A DNA stretch of 64,000 bases from Tubiluchus corallicola (lineage: Eukaryota > Priapulida > Priapulimorpha > Priapulimorphida > Tubiluchidae). The notes beneath the pieces are model-generated. The model was given only the letters and a program-made list of their open reading frames with translations, ran no database searches and was not told where the DNA came from. Of the stretch, positions 36,101-48,100 are shown one piece after another. The position numbers were made by a program, and so were the translations under genes. Location: contig JAQGDQ010000154.1 in assembly GCA_030141605.1 (NCBI GenBank), positions 307,501-371,500 of the forward strand. Reading direction: 5' to 3'. The number at the start of each line of letters is the position of its first letter. The stretch's first letter is position 1.

Positions 36101-39100
36101 ACTTACGAAAATGTTAAGCTAGGAATACTGAGTTGTAGTTAGTTTAATGTTAAAGTATAGGTCAGACTATCTGTAAAATCAGAGCCAAGTTTAAATTTTT
36201 TTCATGCAAGTCATATTCAAAAAAGGGCAACAAGTGGACTGATTGTCGATCAACGATAGCAATGTAATTATACTAAGAATCAAAACAGTTCCAAGCTTAT
36301 CTGTTTGAACTCTAAATTCTTTCTAAACATACATTTATTCGTTTATGTTGTGAACAGACTAAAAAGAAATTCCTTTGTACCCCAGGCTTGTACTGAAAAT
36401 TAAAACATATATGTAAAATTGGTAATTAACTATCAGAGATACTTTACATTGGCAAAATGCATTATACTCTGCAAACTAGCACATTTGTATCTAATTTAGA
36501 ATTACTAAAGTACTGATTATTGATTCATAACTTATCTTTGCAGCTCTAATAGTTGAAATAGTTGAGCTTATAGCATAATTTTTAGCTTATCAATAAGGTC
36601 TTTATCTTAAGTTATTTTTTAGACTAACAAAATGGAGGTAGTCTACCAACTTATACAATCTGAATTACTCATTACATGAGCATATTTTTTCACTTGAATA
36701 TAATTTATGCATAAACTACCTTAAATTTTTGTAAAATTGAACATAACATATTGAAGTAGGTTTGTTAATCTCATTTGTTAACTATTTTCAAACAGGGTGC
36801 AGTTAAACTTGATCCCCAGAGAGAGATAAAAAACTTAAAAACAGAAGTGCTTCAGCCTCAGCAACTTCATGCTGTACCTCCTGCTAATACTCAGCCGTCT
36901 TCAGGAGCCGACGATGTAATGACTGCAACCAGTGATATTAGTCCATTGCAATCTGACATCAGTAAGCCGGATACAGATATCCTTGGGTAAGTTACTTTTG
37001 CCGGGAATATTTAAACACGTTAGCACAACTTTTATTATTATTATTATTATTATGAGTTCATTTCGTATAAAAATATACAGTTTACAAAGATAAAGATGTT
37101 AGTAAAACAGGTAATGCGATATTAGTAAAGTAACATATTTACAGACATTCAACTTTATAATAACCACACATTGTAGTTCCCTTGTAATTATATTACATTA
37201 CAGTAATATACATTAACCTATTTAATATGAGCATTCTCAGCCAGGAAACGAATGCAAATCAAGTAGAATTTCCAACTTTCGAACCCGAATCGAACCGAAC
37301 TTCAGTATTTTCACATACGAATTGAATTTGAATTCAGTTTTAAAGATTTTTAAATCAATTTTTGAAGCACTACTAAAAAGCTGTCTGTTGCGTGCTACTT
37401 GATTTTGTTTCGCAGTAAGTGCACTAATAACTTGTTTAAAAGTTGTGCACATATATCCCAGTTAAATTGTACTGATTGCATGATGTTTCAAACGTTCTAA
37501 TGATAAAGAACGTATGTAGTAGAAGTGCTGAATTATTCGAATCTATAATTGTAAGTGCAGATTGAATTCAAATGTGTGATTGAATCAAACTAGAAGAACT
37601 TGCTCGAATTGAATTGAACTAAAAAACTCGTTTGAATCAAATCAAAGTAAAAAACTCATTTGAATCGAATTCGAAAATTCGTTGCTCACCCCTACTATTT
37701 AGTGACATTTGCAATTATCTATATTACAGTCTGGATAGCTCTACATCACTCGGAGGAGTTTGGCAGTATCGTCAACAGGCAGACAACATCAGTCTCGGTT
37801 CGGAAGAAGAAGAAGAAGAAGACACTACATCGTACACAACCTTTACTGAATCCGAATCCGGACTGAGCACGCCGCTTCCGAGTTGTGACCTCTCATTTTT
37901 CGATCCGCTTGCCGAGGAATCGAAGGAAGGCAACGAGGAAGCAACGAGTAATGCATGGTTACTGTCGGCCATGTTAGCATGTGCAGAGTTGGAGAAGAAA
38001 GATGATGAACAACACAAGCAAGAGAGAGCTTTTCTGGACTTTCCAAAAGCGTTTTCTGATTATGAAGATGCTGATGTGTCAAATATTGAATCAGATGCTG
38101 CCACGTCTAGCATGTCCTCTCCTCTGAAACTACCAGGTAGTCCTTTACCTCACCTTAATGAGTCGAGTGAAGTTCACGAGTCATCCGTTGTAGATGATTT
38201 CGACCCATTTTCCGTTCAAGGTGATATTCAAGCGTTGAGTTCGCGTGAATCGTCTTCTAGCCACTCGCCTTCGCCGTGCAAACAAAACGTAACACTTCCA
38301 CTTAATAAGCATCTCGGTCGAGGTTCGAATCACAGTAGTGTGCATTCCACTCCGCAGCATAGTGCTTCTCCGGCTCCACCACCATTGTTATCTCCAGAAG
38401 TTCTAGACATTCGCGGAAAAGGTTCCTACATATACGAAGCGGCAAATTTGATAAGTATGGCTCAAGAGAATGAAGCGAATTCTAGTTATCACCTGGCTTT
38501 TCATTATTACAAGTTAGGCGTTTCCTTGCTTTTACAAGGTGTACAAGGTAAGATTATCAATTTGTATAATCTTTGGCTTTTTGTCACAAGATGAGAATTA
38601 TTTTATTTCATATTATTCGTTCATAACTTTGCACGTAAAAATATTCAGTCATTGGTAACTTTTTAACTTAACTTTTTTTAACTTTTATTTTTTATTCCAC
38701 CCACATCACAATTTTGAAACATTATAACTGCATTTATATTTACGTACTGCAAACCATGTGGGCCACCCAGGTCTTTAATACAAATAGTGTACATAATGGA
38801 ATACAATAGTTTGATCGATGGGGACAGTGAAATGCTTATCGTACTGGATGGTAATTTTTAATACTGTAACTCTATATGTAAAAGTCATTTTTGAAGTTGT
38901 TGTTCAGTCACTTGATATGCTTGAGTTTAGACACAGAGAAATATGGATAAGAACTAAACATCTGTAATAAATATTTGCATTGCACACTACAGAAAAGTGT
39001 TCATTGCACTATAGAAACATGAATAAAACCTGCAGCACTGAACATTGAACAAAACTAAAATCTAAAAACAGTCAGTAAAACCTGTTTCACAGCTAGAATA

Positions 39101-42100
39101 CATGTATAGAACTTGACCTATGCAGACTTGCAGAGGCTTTACAACAAGCATTAATTTAAGATAGGGAGAGGACCAGTGGTAATGTAGTCACTGTACCATA
39201 CAATTAAACTGAAGGTATGTCAGCTAGTAGAATGTAACAAGATTAGCACATAGGTGGCAGCACGCATATGTAACAATTATCTAGTATACAAATATCAGAA
39301 CACGTTTTATGTAAAAATGATTTAAAATGCCTGGTAATGGATTTACAACCATGAGTGTGAACTTTATCGGTTATGTGACTTGGAAGATTATTTACTAACA
39401 AAAAATGATATATGTCAATGTATGGTCTGAAAATGTTAAGTGTACTTATAGGTGGACTTCTAGTTTTCAATTCCGTAAAGATTGTAATTCCATAAAGGTT
39501 ATTTTGTCGTAAAGTCAAGTACTTGGTAGTCGTTCCTTTTTTCTTTTGTATTTCTGAGTTGTCAAAGATTATCTTTACTATTATCAGGAACAGCATTACT
39601 ATTATCATTAACTTTTGTACTTGCATATTTTTCTGCTAAGAAAATCACAAGGATAATGCTGAAGCATTGATTTCTATTGAAATGTACTAGTGTACAATTA
39701 AAATTTGCCATGTCTTCTGTCACACTTGTTCATGGTCATTTGTGCGGGCTGTTTCTGAATCGAACTGGTATTTGCTGGATTTACACAAATTTTTGTTTAA
39801 CTTGGATAGAAAATGTAGCATTTGTGCTTTTTTGCCACTAATTTGAATTAGAAGTGAACTGGATATTGATTTTGTGTGAGACCTCGATTGGTGACTGAAG
39901 CCTTACTATTAGTGCACTACAGTAACAAACAAAACAGCCTGTTTGAATTTTTATAGTTGATGAAGATTCAAGCAGAAGAGAAGCTGTAAGACGAAAAACA
40001 GAAAAATATTTAATGAAAGCCGAAGATCTTTATAATAACCATCTAGCAGCAGGCGATACTGACAACAAAATTTGGAGCGTAAGTCATCATAGTTCATCTG
40101 CTCTTTGTATTTGATTTTAGGCTTGTATAACTCAGTACAGTTTTCATTATTAGTTTAATATGTAGGCCCAGTGAATATATGTTGACTGGTTGGTGACCCG
40201 ACAGATTTTTAAATTGGTTAGTAACTTAGCACTGAGTAATCAGCACTATTACTCTCTAAACTTCATGTAGCATGCGATGTATCAACAGATTATCACTTCT
40301 GCTGTGTTCAAAAGGTTATAGAATGCATTATAGTCGTGATCATGTTTTTTTTGTTTTTGCTCCATTTCATCATTCATTCACTACTTCCTTCATATCAATA
40401 TATATATATTTATCATTATCTGATGCAATTATTTCATTTATTAATCTTTTTTTTAAGATTTATACGTACAGTTTTGCCTATCAAGCTATGCTTTTAGGTT
40501 CAAACTGTATGCATCAAAATTACTTTGTATATGCTAGCTACTAAAGACTCTTTATTTGTATTATTTGGACTATCTTGTATTCGTATTTACTTTACTGGAT
40601 TGTTATCTGTATTTTAGCGATATTATTGTAAGATGCAGTGCAGAAATAATGAATAAGCTCTTCAAACTCTTGCTACATTAAATATAGAATCAAATATTTT
40701 TGGCATCTTAAAAATTATACATATTTCACTATTATCCACTCTAAAAGAAGTCGTCTAGAAGGGGAATAAGTTTTGTATTAAAATAACAGAATTAGCTCCT
40801 TTCATTTGGAAAAACACTGAACCCCTTTTCTAGAAAAGTCAAGTTAATGATCCAGTGTTGTTAAACGTAACAGTGGCGAATCGTGCATAAGCACTTTGGA
40901 ACTGCAGCACTCCCTTTTCACTCGATATTGTTGATAATTTTCAATATAATGGGTCTTTTTCTTTAATTCTTTCTTTATACTTGTACGGAACCAGAGCACG
41001 TGATGTAATTGTGTGCTTCACAGGCTTAGCACTGTGCACTCACAACTCCAGCAATGTGGTGTTTGGCTGTTGTGTGCATGCGGCCACTGAGCACACGTCT
41101 GAGATAAGATGCTGCACTTTAAGGAGAGAGAGAGCACTGTCACTCATGCAGTGTGTTGTCAGTTGTCACATGCAGTTAAAACCTTGACCGGTATATTCTT
41201 GACTCGGCATGTGTTGTGCTTAAAATTTAAATAATTTAGTCATGGCCTTCCTTGCATCCCCAAGAAATAAGTTCTGTGACTGTAAATGAACTTTAACAGC
41301 TTAAGTTTTCACAGTTATCTCTTCATGAGAAAGTTGCAGTTAAGAAAGGAGGCCGTTCAGTACCTGATCTTCAAATATCTCAGCCAGGAATAAGAAACAA
41401 GAAATATATTTGTAGCAAAAAATATTTTTATTCAGTATTGTATAAAATTTAAGTTCAAATTTCGTATGTTGGTCATTAAAATTGCAGTTACAAATTACAA
41501 TATTAAAATTACGTATGTTTGTTTCGTTTTACACGGCATTAAAACAATGGCTAATAATTTTCTGAAGCAGCACTTTCACTGATTCTAGTTACAAGCCGTC
41601 ACTGAAAGGTTTTTGTTCCAGATCAACAGCATTGCTTACAACTTATAACATTCCATTAGTATAAATGTTTAATGTTGTCTCTTTTCTTTCTTTGCATGAT
41701 TCTCACTCGTATCTTTTAGAATGAGTAGCAAAACATCAAACACATTAGAATGGAGGGAAAGGGGTGCAGTGATTATTAAATTTTAGGGTATGCAAAGTTT
41801 CACACTGTTTCGCCTTAACGATAACTTAAGAGACAGTAGTTTCTTTTAATTTTTTTCAACATGCTGTGCAAACTGGCACAAACAATGACGAATATTTCAG
41901 TATAATCCATGCAATCTGTAAAAGTAAAATTGAGAGTGATTTTATTGTTAATTATTCTGAATGATTATGACATGCATCATTGGTTTAATTTCGTTGATGT
42001 TAAGTTGTTTTTTATTTGTGTTGTGTATCTTTGATCTTTATCTTGTTAAGCGCAGCTGTTGTGATTCATTATGATGTCACGTTTCTGCAGTTAACGGTAT

Positions 42101-45100
42101 TAAAAATTTGATCGCTCAATTTTATTTTAGATGGATCATAGTAACATAGCTCCTTCTCGCGAAGCAACTATTGATACAACTAGGGCTTTGCTAGAAGGAC
42201 CACTAGTCGAATTATCTTATTATAAAGTACTGGGAATCATAGACAATGTGCTACTCGTGCTGGATACTCCAAGCGAACGGACATTTGTCATGAAGGTATT
42301 TGATGTAAATGTTTTTGTCTGAACGTTTTTTTTTTGCTTAGGAAAGAGTTGAGTATTTATTAACTGCTTGACTGCTTCTGTGACACAGGAAGCTACCATC
42401 ACTTGTCAGTCTCATTTCACTGACTATATGCAAATTCTCATTTCACTGACTGTATGCAAATTCTGCTCTCACATTTAAAACTATAATTATTTATTAAAGA
42501 ATCGAGTATCTGTTGCTTTTACTCATTCTACTTGAGCTGTAATATCAAAAATACAGTGTTGGCACTCTGGTCTTTCTTTCATAAGTGGAAATTGGTGTTC
42601 ATACGTGTGAATGTGAAGTTATTTTTTAAGACACATTTTTTCGCTTTTGCTTGCTTATTATTTTAATTTTTTAAACCGTATCGGTTATCCCGGTTTCTCA
42701 TAAACTGCTGAGTAAAAGTATTTAGTATCATACGTTTTGCCTCACTTCATTTTATAGTACCAATTTGAAGTAACAATGTGCATTCCCCCTCCCCTTTTCA
42801 ACAGTATGCCCAGAATTAAATCAACCTGATGCAAGTTGAACCTAGACGCTGTATTTACAAATTAGGTTTCCTTTATTAAGCAACCAAAATGCCACAGTGT
42901 TAAGATATGGTTTTGGCTTGTGACATTTCTGTTTTGATTTGGTAAAACTATAATAGTAATGATGTAATGCACATACTGTTTGTAAACTATGATTAATGAT
43001 GTAAATCATAATACAGTCAACCCTCGTTAAACCGAACTAGTTGGGGAGGGGGTGTGGTCCGGTTTAATTGTCCGATTTATCCGATATGCCTATATATGGT
43101 CTATATTATACAGGAATAATCACCTTAATAAGGCCTATGTACATTGCACTATATACTATACTGTATATTGCTTTAAAATAGTTAACCTGTGAGGATAAAA
43201 AAATTATTGTACTGTTTAGCGCTCGGGCTCGGACGGAAATCGGTCAGTTTCTTTTACCACGGATGACGTCCGTCTTATCCGATATCCGTGCTAACGGGGT
43301 CCGGTTTAACGAGGGTCGACTGTACATGGTTTATTATTATTTAAATTGTTTAAATGTGATTTTTGCCCTAGTCTCAGTAAAAAGACACCTTTTTTACATT
43401 GTTGACCAAAAACCATTTGTGCTCAAGCTGCTGGCAAGCCATTATGCCGGTGTGTGCTAATGCTTGTTTTTTTGTGGGTTTCAAATATTCAAAAATAACA
43501 ATTTTTTTAGTTCGATGAATAAGTGAGTATGTTCAATTGCAGTTTGCAGTTGTATGTATTTAATTTTTGAATTAATGCATATCATTACTAAATATTTTTT
43601 AGGTTTTGTCAAAATGCCGCGCAAAGGGAACCACTTATAGTATTATACCATCCAACATACCGTACATGGTCCAACTTATACGATTTTACGAAACTGATTA
43701 CGCAGTCTTCCTTGTATTAGAACATTCCCCTGGTGGAAAACTTTGGAACTATGTTAGTCATTATTTAAATCAAAGCAGTAACGTGTTACAATTGGACGAT
43801 GACGTTTTCGGCGATGAGCACGAGCGCCAACTTCGTCACGCTAATGTCACGAATGATATCAACGTACCAAAAAGTTCGAGTATGGGCCTGCTGAAAATAC
43901 CGGAAACTACGGCAGACGCGTCGCCTCTCAGCTCCCCCAGTTCAGATAATGGTGATGTCAGTAAAGGTTATGCAGACTTGTTTAGAGACTACGCTTCCAG
44001 AGTTGGTACGAAGTTTGGAACGTCCCACCGACCCGAAGATGAAACTGCAGTTTTGGATGATGTGCCAAACGATGATGCTGTGAAAGAGCAATCGTCCAGT
44101 GGTAAAGAGAAACCTTCACATAGCGATTTATTTGAAACAGTGATTAGCAGTACGAGTTCTCCTGTTAGATATTTTAGTATTAACAGTGTTGAGAGTGACA
44201 CGTACGAACACGTTCACGCAGACGAATCAGACTTGTACAAAGGTACTTCAGATTTACAAATGGGTGAACATTTTAATAGTAATTTATCTGAGATTACATG
44301 TAATCAGTTTGATGAGTATCTACCCCAAAGCACGTCTGCAAATTTTGCTTTAAATGGTTATGGTGATCGTAACAATAAGATAAGTGATATCGAATGTTTA
44401 ATAAACAGCTCAAAAGAACTTTTGAAAGCTGTAGATGAAACGCTTACCTTAAACACTGTAAATATGGTTACCAATTTGGAACAAAATGGTGACAGTGTAA
44501 ATACAATTTCAGATTCAGAAACAAGGGATGCAATTGCAAGTACAAGTTCAGAAATTAAAGAGAAAAAATCGAATGGTTTCTGAATTAGAATTGGAAAGTA
44601 ATAGTGTGAATTCAAATCCAAAAACAGAAGTTAGTGAAACTGTTGACAAAAGATATGTTAATGACGACGAGTCTAATTCTGTTAGTGAACAACCACTAGA
44701 AAACTGTGCAGCCGAGCCTAACATTAGTGAAGCTGAACAACTCGATACTGAAAACAACTTGGTAAAAGATCTTGAACATTGCCGTTTAAAAAGAAAGCGA
44801 AGTAAGCGGAAATCTGACGAGTTTTCTAGGCTATCATCCGGAGAGAGGAGTTTCGATGGCAACCGACCTCGCATGAGGACCCTGTCGGCCGTATTTGAAC
44901 AACTTGACCTGCAAGCTGCGGAGAAGACCGGAGCAGTCTTACCGGAAATGTGTGTTAGAGTGTGGGTTGCCGAAATTGTCACAGCAGTAAACAACCTTCA
45001 TCGATTAGGAATCATATGTAGGTCAGTATTATAGTCAGTTAAGCAGGGCCAGAACTAGATGTGGCAAGCAGGGGGGGGGGCACAAAAATTTTCTGGGGGG

Positions 45101-48100
45101 GCGAGGTATCCGAAGTGGTTAAATAATGATTAAGCCAATTTTTAACCCCTTTTATACTGCATGCAGGCCTATAATTAGCGTGTGTAGGACGGCGTAGCAG
45201 ACAGAGCAATAATGAGAAAATTAACTCTCAGTTAACCTAACGTTATTAATGTGCCTTTAACTAAATTGTTATTTACAGAAATTTATCACACACAAGTTTT
45301 AAGAAAATAATACACTGAAGCTACCAAACATTTTTTTACCTAATTCTAATGCATATTCAAAATGACTACATGCGAGCTGCAATTTTCACTGCAAAAAAAG
45401 TTATTTGTCCAATTTTGCAGGAGGGGGCGCGCCCCCCTCGCTCCCCCCTAGTTCCGCCCCCGCAGTTAAGTGACATTAAAATTATTTGGCCAACGTTTTT
45501 ACTTTTGACAAATTTTAGCTTGTGAAATGCAAATGATGTTCCACTTTATTTGATATGTTTTCAAGTAAACTTGTTGAATTAACTAACACTGTTGGCTATT
45601 ATTGTTTGTTAAATTCAGTGAAAGAAATTTAGCTGGTTTGCAGGGCTTAAATTAACAGAGACAAGTACAGAAAATTAGGAAAAAAAGCAGGAAGACAAAC
45701 CACCTCTGCTCAGTCTAGCAACCCCTTCCCCTTTATAACCTTCCCAAACTAGTGTACATGTCAGAGTCAGAGCCAAACGAAACCTGATTGGTTGACAGTA
45801 AAGGGTGTGAGAATTTAGCCAATAAGAGTCGAGATATTTGCAGAAATGTAATTCGAAAAGAATCGAATTTAAATTAGGGGCGACATGAAACGTTAACACT
45901 AGTTTGTATTCACTGCCATGTGTTTCTTATTTCATTTTATGTAATTACCAGTTAAAGTTTGTTTAAAGCTGATTAGTGTCAACTTTGTTTTTATTTTTCT
46001 AGAGATTTGAGGCCGGATAATATCTTACTGGGTGAGAGAGGCCACGTGATGCTAACTTACTTCAGCCAATGGTCAACAGTAGATAGGGTTGTTGACGAAA
46101 AGGCAATAGACAATTTGTACTGTGCGCCTGGTACGATGCTGGCTTCTTTTTCCGTTTTATAAATTTCAAATAATTTCATTAATTTATAACTGGATAACTG
46201 GATGTTAATAATTTATTTGTGGTGTTTATAACAAATGACTGTGCATTACAAGTTTGTACAATAACTTGTCTCTTGCTAGGCCTATGCATTAGTAAGCTAT
46301 GCAGTTGCACAATTGTTGTTCTATTTCAGAAATACACCACAACATTAATTTTTGTAGTTGTTTCTGTATGTACCACATTAAATTTATCTCTGTTAGTTGA
46401 TAATTTTAAAAATATTATTATTTTAGTAGTAGCATTATGCTTAAATTTCAGAAATAAGAAGCATTTTTGGGGTAACAGAAGCTTGTGATTGGTGGAGTGT
46501 TGGGGCGCTTGCATATGAATTGCTTACTGGAAGGGTAAGCCTTAGATTTCTACTGACTTTTATTAGTTGAGCTTTATTACAATATTGTAGATGGCAATGC
46601 ATTTGTTTTGAACACTTTCCTGTAATGAATTACTTACTGGAAGGGTAAGCCTTAGATTTCTACTGACTTTTATTAGTTGAACTATATTACAATACTGTAG
46701 ATGGCGATGCATTTGTTTTGAACACTTTCCTGTAATGTATTAAGCAAACGTGATCAAGGCTGCAGTTGTTGACGAGAAAGACGAAGTAATCCTTAGTGAA
46801 CTTATGACACAAAGTACTTACTGACTTGCATGTGTGCATGTAATCCTAGATGTGACGTATGTAAATGCAAGTTGTGATAATGAGCTTTTTATTGAAGATG
46901 CATCTGAGGAATCTGATGATGTTTTTCCCGAACCTCGTTATCTCTCAGCTCAGGTCATGCTTGGGCACAAATTAGACCAAAGTATCTTTTATTGTTATTA
47001 GATGCATGTATGGTATATTATTTGTGTACTTGCATATAGCAAAATCGTCCATAAGTTGGCAATTAAGCATTTCTAGTTATTCACATATCCTAAAACTCCA
47101 TTTCATGGGGATCATTTTGATGCCAAGTTCATCGCTCTATGTTATTTCTAAGCTGAGATAATCTATGTTGAAGACGAGGTGTATGCTACACACTGAAAAA
47201 TGTAACCTTGAGAAAATCGTTGTCAAAGTTATTCATTGTTTTTTGTCGCGTTTCTACAAATCAGTTAGCAACCGTACAAATGTTGGTTGCAAGAACACAT
47301 TGAACTTATCTTTAAATCCAGTAGATGGCTCTTCCTGATGTAGACCTGGGCTTGATAACAGAGAAAACTCGAAGCGAAATGACTGCTTCCACGAGCTGCT
47401 ATTGGAGTTTGAAAATGCACATTTTTTACGATTGCATTACTAGTTTCTAGCCAGAAAAGTGGGTCGGGAGTATAAAATTAGATTTTTAGTATTTTTTGAA
47501 CACTTTCTTGATTTCATGCTAGAATATAAAAGTCCTATATATTTAGCATTTGTTTTTATATAAAGCAAAAAAAGGCATTTGATTAGATTTTTGGTGCTTT
47601 CTACTTTGATGCATCAAAACATAGTTTTAACTATGCCGACTGATGGGCCGTTTTGGTTTGCAAGCACACATTTTATGCAGCAGGTTTAGAATTTCACTGT
47701 GACAAAATATTTTTTACATTCACAGTCGCTGGTTTCGTCTCATCCTAGTGGCATTAACAGCCACTCTACACTGAGTATTCCCTGCTTTCTGTCAGCTGAG
47801 GCAAACAGCCTTCTAACGGAGGTTTGTGATTAATTTGTTCTTGTTACAGTTGATTTTGATTTGTGTGTCAGGTAGAGGAAAATCTCATTTCATTTATTCA
47901 AAGTTGAACTAGCCCTCTTTAACTAAAAATGCAGTCGAGGTTATTTCTTAAAATGTCTAAAATCCTTTGTATTTTTCAATATATTGGAAAAATCATCTGC
48001 TGTTTTCCTTAAATAATAGGTGCATAAATAGTTTTCAATCAGAAATCAATAAGCAGCTGGTTTTTTATGTCTATTCTAGTGAAATCACAACAATAAGCCT

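Noticed and set aside
46850-46990. Acidic reading ([15 protein letters not shown]) after the duplicated donor
   Set aside because: It resembles the acidic N-terminus of some transposases, but it is too short and lacks any supporting domain or ends.
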